Assembly (NCBI GenBank): GCA_047633195.1
Contig: JBLIEU010000002.1
Location: 62,001-126,000 of the forward strand
Source of the DNA: JAKVAV01 sp047633195
GTDB lineage: Bacteria > Bacteroidota > Bacteroidia > Flavobacteriales_D > Cryomorphaceae
Length of the DNA: 64,000 bases
Direction of reading: 5' to 3'
The position numbers and the translations under genes were made by a program. Positions 17,010 to 26,631 of the stretch are shown here, in pieces. The notes beneath the pieces are model-generated. The model saw only the letters and a program-made list of their open reading frames with translations. It was not told where the DNA came from and searched no databases. The first letter of the stretch is position 1. Every line of letters begins with the position of its first letter.

Positions 17010-18335
17010 CTATAATTCTTCAGCCCACTTCAATCGGTCGGCTTGAGGGAATGCCCAAGGCGCGCCATTGTTTTCAACGTTGGTAAACATGCCGTTGAGC
17101 TCTGTCGGACTTTTTGATTCCTCCATCACTAGGTACCTTCTAAGGTCTACAATGATTTCGAGTGGGTTGATGTTCACAGGACATTCATCTACGCAGGCAT
17201 TGCATGTGGTGCAGGCCCAAAGTTCTTCTTCTTTGATATAATCGCCGAGCAGTGACTTTCCGTCGTCGTAATCTTTTCCGTGCTTGTCGATGTTGCGACC
17301 AACTTCTTCCAGTCTGTCGCGGGTATCCATCATTATTTTTCTTGGCGAAAGCAGCTTACCCGTCATATTGGCTGGACACGCGCTGGTGCATCTTCCGCAT
17401 TCCGTGCAGGAATAGGCGTCCATTAAGTTTTTCCAATGCAAATCCTGCACATCCTTGGCGCCAAATTTTTCGGGAACGGCATCGGGGTCAGCGGGAGGAG
17501 GAGTCGCGTATGGATCGGCTGTTGGATCCATCATCAATTTCACCTCGTCCGTCACTTTATCCATGTTCGAGAATTTCCCAGCGTCATCGAGTTTGGCATA
17601 GAACACATTGGGGAAAGCCAGAATAATATGGAAGTGCTTGGAAATGGGGAGGTAGTTCAAAAAGAGTAGAATACCAACGATGTGAAACCACCAAGCGCCG
17701 CGCTCATACATGATCAACCCTTCGGTAGACATAGAATCAAACCAGGGAGCAATAAGACTACTTACGGGATAAGCGCCAGCCACCACGTAGTGTTCGACCC
17801 CTCTTAACTGCAAGAGGTAATCTGTAGCGTTCATGCTCAAGAAAGCGAACATCAAAAGGACTTCTACAGCTAAAATGATATTGGCGTCATTCTTAGGCCA
17901 GCTGGTCATCTCAATCGATTTGAATCGTTTGATATTGCCAATATTCCGACGGACTAAAAAAACCACACAAGCGAAAAGGACCAGAAAGGCTAAGATCTCG
18001 AAACTTCCGATGAGGAGGTCATAGAATCCTCCGAGAAAGGAAAAGATGCGGTGTGTTCCGAAAACCCCATCGATCATTATTTCTAGTACCTCGATATTGA
18101 TGACTACAAAGCCAACGTAGATGATAACGTGCATCATCCCTGCCAAAGGTCGTGTGACCATTTTTGATTGGCCCAAAGCAACCCGAGCCATCATGGCCAA
18201 TCGCTCTGGTTTGCGGTCGCTTCGATCTACATCACGGCCCAGTAAAATATTGCGTCGAATCTTACTTACTTGAAATGCAAATGCGCCACCAGCTGCAATC
18301 AAAACCACCAAAAAGACAATATTAGATATCCCCAT
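17010..18335 (-). CDS. Membrane-bound 4Fe-4S dicluster protein (HdrC/GlpC-like)
   Basis: A 441-residue protein. The N-terminal half has about five to six membrane segments like a cytochrome-b-type (NarI-like) anchor, with His residues (MMHVII, WWFHIVGILL, KHFHII) that could bind heme. The C-terminal half has two ferredoxin motifs, CTECGRCTSACP and CTTCNACVDECP. It would pass electrons between the quinone pool and the CCG subunit encoded next. Gaps are 8 bases to the MCE gene before it and 10 bases to the CCG gene after it. The electron donor is not known. Confidence 0.88.
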   Translation of the reverse strand: MGISNIVFLVVLIAAGGAFAFQVSKIRRNILLGRDVDRSDRKPERLAMMARVALGQSKMVTRPLAGMMHVIIYVGFVVINIEVLEIMIDGVFGTHRIFSFLGGFYDLLIGSFEILAFLVLFACVVFLVRRNIGNIKRFKSIEMTSWPKNDANIILAVEVLLMFAFLSMNATDYLLQLRGVEHYVVAGAYPVSSLIAPWFDSMSTEGLIMYERGAWWFHIVGILLFLNYLPISKHFHIILAFPNVFYAKLDDAGKFSNMDKVTDEVKLMMDPTADPYATPPPADPDAVPEKFGAKDVQDLHWKNLMDAYSCTECGRCTSACPANMTGKLLSPRKIMMDTRDRLEEVGRNIDKHGKDYDDGKSLLGDYIKEEELWACTTCNACVDECPVNINPLEIIVDLRRYLVMEESKSPTELNGMFTNVENNGAPWAFPQADRLKWAEEL

Positions 18336-18343
18336 GTTCTTTA

Positions 18344-19387
18344 TTATTCGCTATCAGAATCATCCTGTTCTGAATTTACATACTCTTTCAGTTCTTCCAA
18401 TTCAGACCTTGAGAGCTCAATATTCTTTGTATTCTTTCTACCAAAAACAGAGAACTGTACGTATCTGTTCGGATTTACTCGAAGATCTTCTACAAGTAGG
18501 TCAAGATTCGTGCTCGCTGACTCCAGTTTATTGTAGAGGTCAGGGTTGTTGATCAGCATTCCCAGGCTCCCCTCTCCGCTGTTTATTTTTTCTGTGATCT
18601 TCTGAACTTCGGCCAGAGCGGCATTCGCTCTTAATACCGTAGTGGCAATGTCTGCTTTCGCTAAAGTATCACTGATTTGAGAGAAATTTTTAATGATGTT
18701 GTCGAGTTCTGTGCTGTTCTCACTCAATGTGGCAGTGAGATTATCGATATTTTCAAAAATAGAGCTGATCCTGTAACGTTGTTCAGCCACCAAAGTATCC
18801 ACTCTGAACGAAGTTCGCTCCAGACTGGCTATGGCGTTATTGATCCCAGTGAAACTCTCGATCAGGTTCTGTTGGCTTTCAGCGTTTAGTATGACTTCAA
18901 TAACTCGGATTACAGAGTCGACAGAAGAAATGAGGCTTTCTGCTTTCATCTTAATAGGCAATAGCTGGGCATTTACTTCATCTACTAAATCTCCTTCTAC
19001 ATCAGGTGTTAGTGTGTCTCCTGATTGAGCCATTTCTGAACTGTCGCCCAAAATAAGGTGAACCTGCATCGATCCGAGTAGGTCAGCACTTTTGAGTAAG
19101 GCTTTAGTGTCTTTGGGTATAGAAACCTCTTCATCCACCATGAGCGATACGAGTAGTCTTCCAGTTCCGTCGTTTAGGATATTTATCGTGCGTACCTGAC
19201 CAATTTTATAGCCATTGATCATAATTGGGTTAGACTCCTCTAGCCCGTTTATGCGTTCATAGATACCGTAGTAGACAGTAGGTTGACTGAAAACATTTAT
19301 ACCTTTCAGGTAGTTCAACCCAACAACGAGGAGCCCTATTGCTACAGTGACTACAAGACCAATCGTTATTTCCTTTCTTCTTTTCAC
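18344..19387 (-). CDS. MlaD-family (MCE domain) lipid-transport protein
   Basis: A 347-residue protein with one N-terminal membrane helix (ITIGLVVTVAIGLLVVGLNYL), a single MCE domain (about residues 35-120, NGLEESNPIMINGYKIGQV), a long helical region rich in coiled-coil heptads (about 150-290), and a charged Ser/Asp tail. MCE proteins form hexameric rings that move phospholipids between membranes. No mlaE/mlaF partners are in the window. It follows the amidase by 10 bases, an order common in Bacteroidota, which ties it to envelope upkeep. Confidence 0.88.
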   Translation of the reverse strand: MKRRKEITIGLVVTVAIGLLVVGLNYLKGINVFSQPTVYYGIYERINGLEESNPIMINGYKIGQVRTINILNDGTGRLLVSLMVDEEVSIPKDTKALLKSADLLGSMQVHLILGDSSEMAQSGDTLTPDVEGDLVDEVNAQLLPIKMKAESLISSVDSVIRVIEVILNAESQQNLIESFTGINNAIASLERTSFRVDTLVAEQRYRISSIFENIDNLTATLSENSTELDNIIKNFSQISDTLAKADIATTVLRANAALAEVQKITEKINSGEGSLGMLINNPDLYNKLESASTNLDLLVEDLRVNPNRYVQFSVFGRKNTKNIELSRSELEELKEYVNSEQDDSDSE

Positions 19388-19397
19388 AAAAGCAAAT

Positions 19398-20579
19398 TTA
19401 GGGTTTACCGGTCAACTCAATGGCTTTATCCAAGGGCATTCGCTCACCATTTTTATCAAAGGCGACAATGAACGCTCCTTTATAACCTGTTTTCCTCACA
19501 TCTTTTTGCAACACCTTCGCAGAGTTGTAAGTTGATGCATCTCCGTAAAGGTATTTATACAAATCTTTGTCTTGGTGCATTTCCACGTTCTGGAGTCCGT
19601 TGAATGCTTCGTTGGTAATTTCTATAGGAGTGGAGGAGCTCGATAGCTGAACTTTGAATGTCACTTCTGCCATCTCTGTTGCAGCAGTAACGGGTTTTTC
19701 ATTAATTGATTTTGGAGCAGTCTCTTTAGGCTTTTCGCCAATGGCCGCTTCAATCGCTTCGAGATCGACTTTGTATTTCTTAAAAGCGCGATAGATCGCG
19801 GAAGCCGTGTAGGTTTGTCCTTCATCGCTATTTAAAAAGTCTTCTTCCTCTTTGTTCGTCAAGAAGCCCAGTTCGACTAAAACGCTCGGCATCGTGGTAA
19901 AAGAGATCACCCAGAATGGTGCTTGTTTTACGCCGCGATCGGTTCTTCCTACACGAGTTCTCATTTGATCTTGTACGTGCTTTGCAAACCGCAAGGACTG
20001 ATGAATGTGGGTGTTTTGGCGAAGACTCAACTCTATTAGCCCTTCTGGGGAATTCGGGTCTACATCGCCGTAATTGTCCTTGCGATCTTCTTCCAAAAGA
20101 ATGGCTGCATTTTCTTTTTGGGCCATTCTCAAGTTGGCATCTGTTTTTGCAGGGCCCATTACATAAGTGCCACAGCCTTTCGCACTCTCGCGGGTAAAGG
20201 CATCACAGTGAATAGATATAAATATGTCAGCGCCAGCAGAGTTGGCGAATTTTGTTCTTTCGTGAAGGGGTACAAAAGTGTCGTCGTCGCGCGTGTAAAG
20301 CACCTCGACATCTGGAAAGGCTTCTTTAATATACTCGCCTACTTGCATAGCGACATTGAGTGCTATCGTTTTCTCGGTAATCTTGTAGCGTCCCGTCCCT
20401 AAATTTCCTGGGTCTTTTCCGCCATGTCCAGCGTCGATTACAACTCTGGTAACCGCAGGCGTGGAGGCCGACTTTGGCATGGTAGATGCTAAAAGGATTG
20501 TCCCCGCTGAAAGCACAATCCCAGCTAAGAATAAAAGCTTCTTGGGTGACCAGCGTGATAATTGATTTTTTACGTCCAT
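19398..20579 (-). CDS. N-acetylmuramoyl-L-alanine amidase (Amidase_3)
   Basis: A 393-residue exported protein: N-terminal membrane/signal segment (LLFLAGIVLSAGTILLA), then an Amidase_3 zinc hydrolase domain (about residues 45-275). The zinc ligands are in VVIDAGHGGKDPG (His), TIALN with its nearby Glu, and ISIHCDAF (His); the catalytic Glu is in PSVLVELGFLTN. A C-terminal SPOR-like segment of about 90 residues (TFKVQLSSSSTPIEI onward) probably targets septal peptidoglycan. It cleaves the muramoyl-alanine bond during daughter-cell separation. It is the first gene of the 20.6-15.7 kb operon and is divergent from lptD. Confidence 0.9.
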   Translation of the reverse strand: MDVKNQLSRWSPKKLLFLAGIVLSAGTILLASTMPKSASTPAVTRVVIDAGHGGKDPGNLGTGRYKITEKTIALNVAMQVGEYIKEAFPDVEVLYTRDDDTFVPLHERTKFANSAGADIFISIHCDAFTRESAKGCGTYVMGPAKTDANLRMAQKENAAILLEEDRKDNYGDVDPNSPEGLIELSLRQNTHIHQSLRFAKHVQDQMRTRVGRTDRGVKQAPFWVISFTTMPSVLVELGFLTNKEEEDFLNSDEGQTYTASAIYRAFKKYKVDLEAIEAAIGEKPKETAPKSINEKPVTAATEMAEVTFKVQLSSSSTPIEITNEAFNGLQNVEMHQDKDLYKYLYGDASTYNSAKVLQKDVRKTGYKGAFIVAFDKNGERMPLDKAIELTGKP

Positions 20580-20603
20580 TTTTGCAGCAGCAATTCGGTA
20601 GTT

Positions 20604-23270
20604 TTGGTAGTTGAAAAACCAACGACAAATAAAATTAGGAATATTCCTTCCCTCATCCTTCGGGTAAAGTTAGTTTTTATCCTTGTAGGGCTGTTCATTA
20701 TAGCGTCCTCTGAGGTTATAGCTCAAACTGACTCTCTCGCTGTTAGTCTTAGCGATACTCTGTCGGTAGACACAGCGTTGGTCCAAGTAGTACCCAAAAA
20801 CCAGTCCAATTCTTTTCTTGATGGCCCCGTCAACTACTCAGCTCGTGACACAATCATAAACGATATCGTAAATGGAAAAGTGTACCTCTTCGGGGATGCA
20901 GTGATTACTTACCAAGACATCAAACTTCAGGCAGACCTCATCATATACGACTTTTCCAATTATACCGTGCACGCCGAAGGAGTTCAGGACACAGCTGGTG
21001 TTTGGGTAGGAAAGCCCGTTTTCGAACAGGGCGATTCCAAGTTTGATGCCTTTAACATGGATTACAATTTCAAGTCGAAGAAAGCATACGTTAGGCAAGT
21101 GCAGACTGACGTGATAGAAGGGACTCTGACAGGGGATCGTGTGAAGACCACGGACAACAACAATGTGATCTACGTCAGAAAAGGAGAATACTGCCCTTGT
21201 GAAGATCCAAATGCGAAGACTCGGTTCAAGATAGGTCGCCTAAAAGTGATCAAGGATAAACAGATTGTGACAGGTCCGGGCTATTTGGCCATTGGTAAAA
21301 TACCGACTCCGCTGGCCTTTCCTTTTGGATTTTTCCCCAATTCGGAAAAGAAACAAGCAGGTCTTATAATGCCTAGCTATGGAAATGCAGATGAGCTTGG
21401 GTATTTCTTGAATGACCTTGGGTTTTACTTGCCGGTGAGCGACAATGTGGATACCAAAATACTCGCTGATATTTATTCTAGGGGAAGTCTAGGGTTGGAA
21501 AATATCACACGATACAAGAAACTCTACAAATACGATGGCAATCTGGGAGTGGAATACAACATTCAAAAACGGGGAGACCGCGATCTGAACAACTATTCAG
21601 AAGCAAGATCATTCTTTGTGAACTGGCGTCACAACCAAGATAGAAAGGCCCACCCGTACTCTAGTTTCTCGGCAGATGTGAATGCCGGAAGTACTGAAAA
21701 CTTCTCCAATAATTTGAACTCTTCACAGAACGACTTCCTCACCAATACCTTTAGATCTAACATTCGGTATTCGCGGTCTTTCTACAATTCTCCATGGAGT
21801 TTTAGCGCCAATGCTGGACACGATCAAAACTCTCAAACAGGTGTCTATAATTTCACACTTCCAACTTTGAATCTCAACAAGGCGAGAACCTTTCCCTTGA
21901 AAGATTTATTCAATGATGGACCGAAGGACAAGTTCTATGAAAAAATTGGTTGGGTATGGAGCTCAGCCTTTCAAAACACCCTTAGCGCCACAGAAGGTGA
22001 GCTTGCATTAAACAACTGGGAGCAATTGAGTAAACAGTTTCAGAACGGGATCAGACATACCGCGAGTATAAGTACGTCACTTAAAGCTGGAGCCCTGAGT
22101 ATCAATCCAAGTTTTAGGTACAATGAAAGGTGGCATTTCAGAACCTTCGGAAGAACCTTTAATGAGGAAACAGATCAGTTTGAGACCGACACCCTTCAAG
22201 GTTTTGATCGAAATAACGACTGGTCATTTTCTACTTCTGTAACCACGAAGCTTTACGGGATGTACAGTTTTAAGGGCAAGAACCTTAAGGCAATTAGGCA
22301 TACGTTTACGCCTACGGTTAGCTATAATTTTAGGCCCGATTTTGATCCAAATGTTTACGGATTTTATGAGTCGGATGGGGCATTAGGTTCATACAACCCC
22401 TATAGAGGAACAGTTTATGGCGGGCCATCAAGTGGAACTAGTCAGGCGATTTCATTCTCTTTCGTAAATAATATTGAAGGTAAATTATTGAGTAGGAGGG
22501 ATACCACTTCAAAATTTAAGAAGGTCGCTTTTCTAGAGAACTTGACTTTTTCTGGTAACTACAATTTCGCCGCAGACAGCAATCAGCTGAGCAATATCAA
22601 TATGAGTGGATTTACTTCCATTAGTCAATTTGCAGATTTGAATTTTGGGGCAAGTTTTGACCCTTACGTCTATGCAATAAGTGAGACAGGTGATGATCAG
22701 CGGACTGCAGAGTATCTTTTTAGCAATAGCAATGAGCTTGCTGAATTTCAGCAAGGTAATATTGCGGTCAACGTTAGGGGCCTCGGTAGTACGGCATTTC
22801 AACGACAAGTGCCTCAAGCGGTCCTTGATTCCGAAGATGCCGAGGAGGAAGTGGGAGGCGATTCAGATTCTTTTTTAAGCGGATTTAAAGTACCATGGAA
22901 TGTTAGTTTTCAGTATGCTTTGAACGTTAGGCGAAATCGTTTTGTAGAACCTCTTGGCGAAGACCTGCCACTTGTGCTTCTGGATACCCTGGCCTATACC
23001 CAATCTCTGCAGGCTCTCGGAGATTTTACGCTCTTTGATATCGTAAGGGTGGGGATAAACTCGGGTTACGATTTTACCACCAAGGAACTCACTCCCACAA
23101 CGATCACCGTGCGGGTAGATATTAATTGTTGGGAACTCAATGCACGCATTGTTCCATTCGGTCAACGTCGAAGCTACAATGTTGGATTGAATATAAAATC
23201 ATCCATGCTCCGCGATTTGAAACTCGAAAGAAACCGTGCAATCGGCAATAACGAAAGCTTCTTCCTTTAA
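20604..23270 (+). CDS. lptD: LPS-assembly protein LptD (Bacteroidota type)
   Basis: A large outer-membrane protein of about 888 residues: signal peptide (VFILVGLFIIASSEVIAQ), an OstA/LptA-like beta-jellyroll (about residues 70-230; GKVYLFGDAVITYQDIKLQADLI), then a long beta barrel ending ERNRAIGNNESFFL. With LptE it inserts LPS into the outer leaflet. There is no ATG before the signal; TTG 20604 is my preferred start. TTG 20562 is also open but would overlap the divergent amidase start by 18 bases. It converges on the OstA-like gene. Confidence 0.88.
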   Translation: MVVEKPTTNKIRNIPSLILRVKLVFILVGLFIIASSEVIAQTDSLAVSLSDTLSVDTALVQVVPKNQSNSFLDGPVNYSARDTIINDIVNGKVYLFGDAVITYQDIKLQADLIIYDFSNYTVHAEGVQDTAGVWVGKPVFEQGDSKFDAFNMDYNFKSKKAYVRQVQTDVIEGTLTGDRVKTTDNNNVIYVRKGEYCPCEDPNAKTRFKIGRLKVIKDKQIVTGPGYLAIGKIPTPLAFPFGFFPNSEKKQAGLIMPSYGNADELGYFLNDLGFYLPVSDNVDTKILADIYSRGSLGLENITRYKKLYKYDGNLGVEYNIQKRGDRDLNNYSEARSFFVNWRHNQDRKAHPYSSFSADVNAGSTENFSNNLNSSQNDFLTNTFRSNIRYSRSFYNSPWSFSANAGHDQNSQTGVYNFTLPTLNLNKARTFPLKDLFNDGPKDKFYEKIGWVWSSAFQNTLSATEGELALNNWEQLSKQFQNGIRHTASISTSLKAGALSINPSFRYNERWHFRTFGRTFNEETDQFETDTLQGFDRNNDWSFSTSVTTKLYGMYSFKGKNLKAIRHTFTPTVSYNFRPDFDPNVYGFYESDGALGSYNPYRGTVYGGPSSGTSQAISFSFVNNIEGKLLSRRDTTSKFKKVAFLENLTFSGNYNFAADSNQLSNINMSGFTSISQFADLNFGASFDPYVYAISETGDDQRTAEYLFSNSNELAEFQQGNIAVNVRGLGSTAFQRQVPQAVLDSEDAEEEVGGDSDSFLSGFKVPWNVSFQYALNVRRNRFVEPLGEDLPLVLLDTLAYTQSLQALGDFTLFDIVRVGINSGYDFTTKELTPTTITVRVDINCWELNARIVPFGQRRSYNVGLNIKSSMLRDLKLERNRAIGNNESFFL

Positions 23271-23397
23271 ATTATCACGAGAGTAACCAGACGATTGCAG
23301 TCTCTTTAAATCTGTGATAGGATCACTAAAGATCAGTTTGTTAACAGCTTCAGAAAAAGTAGGTCTTTGAGTTTTCTTGTAAAAATTGAGCTCGAGA

Positions 23398-24942
23398 TTA
23401 GTCGAAAATATCAGCTCTGGAGTAAGGTCTTTGAATATCGTCCCAGATAAATCCGTCGAACAATTTCGCATCTGACGGTAGTTGTTCAACTGGAAAAAAT
23501 GATCCTTCTGGTTTGGTCAAAAAGAGAATGCGATCAATGGCTTTGTCCAGCATGAATATTTCTATGTTGGAACAAATGGCCTTGTTCACGCCGATGTATT
23601 TTACCTCGGTAGGCTCGGTAGAAGTACTATCTAGCTTCTGTTCTTCGGCGGCATAGTAGAGCGATTGACCATTCCCCTTGATCAGAATTCTGCGGAGATC
23701 ATTTTCCTCAAAAAAGCCCGTCAGCCGTTTTCCCTTGATTTGGTTGTACTTCGTCGAATCCACCTTGTTCACCATAAAAGCATGGTCAAAGACGAAGAGC
23801 TTTTCTACTATTCCGCCGTAGGTTCTGATGAGAATGGTATCCCCTGTAATTTGAAGGTCTTCGGCCCAAAGCACGGGCTCTGTAAACATATATATCAAAC
23901 TATCATCACTGGCATATATCAACGAGTCGGCTGCGCCTTGCATGTCCTTGCGGAAGAACTTTACGGAAGGATAGGCATATACCCGATTGCCAATGAGGCT
24001 ATCTTGAACTGCCATCAGCGTATCACCATGAAGAAACAGGGTATCGGTTAAATCGTATTGGAGCATCTCAGCGTTTCCAGTCACATAATTTCTTCCCTTT
24101 GCGTCATCGTATTCACCGTAGTCTCCGTTTATAACAAACTGACCAGCAGTATCAATTACACTCACATTGAGATAAGCTTTTCCGAGCTGCTCGTTGCGAG
24201 AATACCACAAGCTATCGCCCTTCAGCAGCTGCTTTCCATTGTCGATGTAAGCGTTTTTATTGAATTGCGATATATCGTTGAACGTGTCGTAAAAACCGTT
24301 TTCGCAATAGATCGTATTGGCGTCACTATAGATGAAGGTAGGGCCATAGAAGTAGGCTACTTCTGAGCTGTTTCCGTACTGTAGCGTATCGGTTTCCACT
24401 CGGTATTGTGGGTTGTTCAAGACTACGCTGTCGCGAAAAAAGAAGAACTCACTGTTCGAATCGTAAATGCCCTCACAGGAAACTAGGCGGTTGTCATTTT
24501 TTTTGCTGACAATGTTGCCGCGATCATAAAAGACTGCTTGCCCTGTTTTTCGGTCGTAGTCCAATGTATGGGTTGTGAGGGTCATCTCAGCGTCCTTTAA
24601 AACCACATTGTCTCTGACTTTTATCAGTTGGGTGTTGCCATTGTAATTTAGCTTATCGCTGGTCATGGTCAGGGTGTCACCTTGATTGACACGAACGTGT
24701 CCGAAGGCATCAAGGCTGTTCGTCGCATTGTAGAGGTAGGCGGAATCGCAATACATGATAGCCCCTTTGTGTTTGAATATCACGTCGCCTAAAAGTCTCT
24801 GCGCATCTACACCTATGCTTTTATCAAAGCGAAGTTTGTCTGCCCGAATCAATTCTATTTTACCCTTTTCTTGAGAAAAAGAGTGAAGAGGTAATAGGAA
24901 TAGTAGCATGAAAATGCCCAAATAGTTTTTGCCGAAATTCAT
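23398..24942 (-). CDS. OstA-like (LptA-domain) LPS-transport protein
   Basis: A 514-residue protein from ATG 24942. The longer frame to 24999 would overlap purA and lacks a signal at its front, while MNFGKNYLGIFMLLFLLPLHSFSQ is a good signal peptide. Repeated LptA/OstA beta-jellyroll strands run throughout (YCDSAYLYNATNSLDAFGHV; TLTMTSDKLNYNG; later repeats such as YCENGFYDTFND). It is far longer than E. coli LptA (about 185 residues), as is usual in Bacteroidota. It would bridge the periplasm for LPS passage to LptD, encoded convergently next door. The 127-base gap between them shows no strong terminator. Confidence 0.85.
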   Translation of the reverse strand: MNFGKNYLGIFMLLFLLPLHSFSQEKGKIELIRADKLRFDKSIGVDAQRLLGDVIFKHKGAIMYCDSAYLYNATNSLDAFGHVRVNQGDTLTMTSDKLNYNGNTQLIKVRDNVVLKDAEMTLTTHTLDYDRKTGQAVFYDRGNIVSKKNDNRLVSCEGIYDSNSEFFFFRDSVVLNNPQYRVETDTLQYGNSSEVAYFYGPTFIYSDANTIYCENGFYDTFNDISQFNKNAYIDNGKQLLKGDSLWYSRNEQLGKAYLNVSVIDTAGQFVINGDYGEYDDAKGRNYVTGNAEMLQYDLTDTLFLHGDTLMAVQDSLIGNRVYAYPSVKFFRKDMQGAADSLIYASDDSLIYMFTEPVLWAEDLQITGDTILIRTYGGIVEKLFVFDHAFMVNKVDSTKYNQIKGKRLTGFFEENDLRRILIKGNGQSLYYAAEEQKLDSTSTEPTEVKYIGVNKAICSNIEIFMLDKAIDRILFLTKPEGSFFPVEQLPSDAKLFDGFIWDDIQRPYSRADIFD

Positions 24943-24973
24943 CGGGACCTCATTGGCAATTCTTGTGCCGCTA

Positions 24974-26260
24974 TTAAGCGGGTACGCCTGTGCGAACAAT
25001 GGTTTGAGTTCTGTCGGGGCCCACTGAAACGACTGTAATAGGAGTTTCTAAAGCCTTTTCGAGATAGTCGATGTAGTCGATCAATTCTTGAGGAAAATCA
25101 TCCTCGATCTGGAGTTGTGTAAGGTCCTTTTTCCAGCCTGGAACGGTATCATAAACGGGTTCGATTTCTTCTCCATTTACATCGTAAGGGAGGTAATCAA
25201 TCTTTTCGCCGCGGTATATGTAGTGCGTACAAACTTTGATTTCATCAAATATGGAAAGCACATCGGCCTTTGTCATGTTCAATTGGGTCACACCATTGAT
25301 CATGATGGCATACTTCAAAGCAGGAAGATCGATCCATCCACATCGACGAGGTCTACCCGTGGTGGCGCCAAATTCATGACCTTCTTTTCTTAATCTTTCG
25401 CCTGTTTCGTCAAAGAGCTCCGTTGGAAAAGGGCCGCTACCTACACGTGTGCAATAGGCCTTGAAAATCCCGATCACTTCGCCGATTCTATTTGGAGCAA
25501 CTCCTAATCCAGTGCAAGCTCCTGCGGCAATGGTATTGGAAGAGGTAACGAACGGGTAACTTCCGAAGTCGATATCCAAAAGACTTCCCTGAGCTCCTTC
25601 AGCTAGAATCTTTTTGCCATCGGTCAAATGCTGGTTCAGTACGTGCTCGCTGTCAATCAAAGTCAATCCCTTGATCATGGCGATGCCATCAAACCAGGCC
25701 TGTTCTTTTTCGGTAATATCGTATTCAAAGTCGTAAGGTTCCAAAAGTCGCTCATGCTTTGCTTTCAGAGCATCGTAGCGGTTTTGGAAATCTGCAGACT
25801 CAATGTCTCCGATGCGCAATCCATTGCGTCCCGTTTTGTCCATGTAGGTCGGGCCAATTCCTTTAAGTGTCGATCCGATTTTCTTCTTCCCTTTATCTGC
25901 TTCGCTGGCGCCATCGAGCACGCTGTGGGTAGGCAAGATGAGGTGCGCCTTTCGGGAAACGACTAAGTTTTTCCTGACGTCAACACCCATTTTTGCGAGC
26001 GCATCTATTTCTCTCTTAAAAATGACCGGGTCAATCACCACGCCGTTTCCTACTAAATTGAGCTTGTCAGTGTGAAAAATCCCTGACGGAATGGTGTGCA
26101 AGACGTGCTTAATATTATTGAATTCCAAAGTGTGACCTGCATTTGGCCCACCTTGAAAGCGTGCGATCACATCGTATTGTGGTGTTAACACGTCCACAAT
26201 TTTTCCCTTTCCCTCGTCGCCCCATTGGAGCCCGAGGAGTACGTCAACTTTTGATTTCAT
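24974..26260 (-). CDS. purA: Adenylosuccinate synthetase
   Basis: A 428-residue cytoplasmic enzyme making adenylosuccinate from IMP, aspartate and GTP in AMP synthesis. Signature motifs are GLQWGDEGKGKIVD at the N-terminus, NAGHTLE, the IGSTLKGIGPTYMDK segment with the active-site Lys, and TTGRPRRCGW near residue 300. Length is normal for the family. It lies 6 bases after the STAS gene in a leftward operon with rsh and the Fur-family regulator. GTP use by PurA and inhibition by ppGpp make the link to rsh sensible. Confidence 0.96.
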   Translation of the reverse strand: MKSKVDVLLGLQWGDEGKGKIVDVLTPQYDVIARFQGGPNAGHTLEFNNIKHVLHTIPSGIFHTDKLNLVGNGVVIDPVIFKREIDALAKMGVDVRKNLVVSRKAHLILPTHSVLDGASEADKGKKKIGSTLKGIGPTYMDKTGRNGLRIGDIESADFQNRYDALKAKHERLLEPYDFEYDITEKEQAWFDGIAMIKGLTLIDSEHVLNQHLTDGKKILAEGAQGSLLDIDFGSYPFVTSSNTIAAGACTGLGVAPNRIGEVIGIFKAYCTRVGSGPFPTELFDETGERLRKEGHEFGATTGRPRRCGWIDLPALKYAIMINGVTQLNMTKADVLSIFDEIKVCTHYIYRGEKIDYLPYDVNGEEIEPVYDTVPGWKKDLTQLQIEDDFPQELIDYIDYLEKALETPITVVSVGPDRTQTIVRTGVPA

Positions 26261-26266
26261 GCACCC

Positions 26267-26623
26267 TTATTGAGAAAGTTCTTTCAAGTGTTTTACCGCT
26301 TCTTCAGTTGAATCTTTCAGCGTGAAGACAGTATCCAACTTTGTTACAGAAAACAGAGATTTGATTCGGGCAGTTGAACAGGCAACTACAGCCTCTCCGC
26401 CGCTATTTCGAGACTTGTTCATCAGATTCAATAAAATATTGAGCCCCGTACTATTCATATACTCCAACTCGCTCAAATCTATGACGAAATGATTGTTGCC
26501 CGAAGTCATTTGCTCCTCTACTTCAGCGCCTATGCCAATTGCCTCAGCCTTGTCGACTAGCTTGCCTTTCATCTCTAAAAAAACAAGTTCTTCCTTTTCG
26601 GTTATAGAATAGTTGAATGCCAT
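26267..26623 (-). CDS. STAS-domain protein (anti-sigma factor antagonist family)
   Basis: A 118-residue single STAS domain. The phosphorylatable Ser lies in EYMNSTGLNILLN, as in SpoIIAA/RsbV proteins, and the strands IDLSEL and AVVACS match the fold. These proteins release a sigma factor or other partner from a kinase when unphosphorylated. No kinase or phosphatase is adjacent; the SiaB/SiaC pair at 38.7-39.7 kb is a functionally comparable switch but not shown to be linked. It sits between the Fur-family gene and purA, with 8- and 6-base gaps. Confidence 0.85.
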   Translation of the reverse strand: MAFNYSITEKEELVFLEMKGKLVDKAEAIGIGAEVEEQMTSGNNHFVIDLSELEYMNSTGLNILLNLMNKSRNSGGEAVVACSTARIKSLFSVTKLDTVFTLKDSTEEAVKHLKELSQ

Positions 26624-26631
26624 CAGTGTTT

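Noticed and set aside
23199..23489. 96-residue minus-strand frame spanning the lptD/OstA-like junction
   Set aside because: It covers the ends of both conserved genes and has no signal, domain or promoter.
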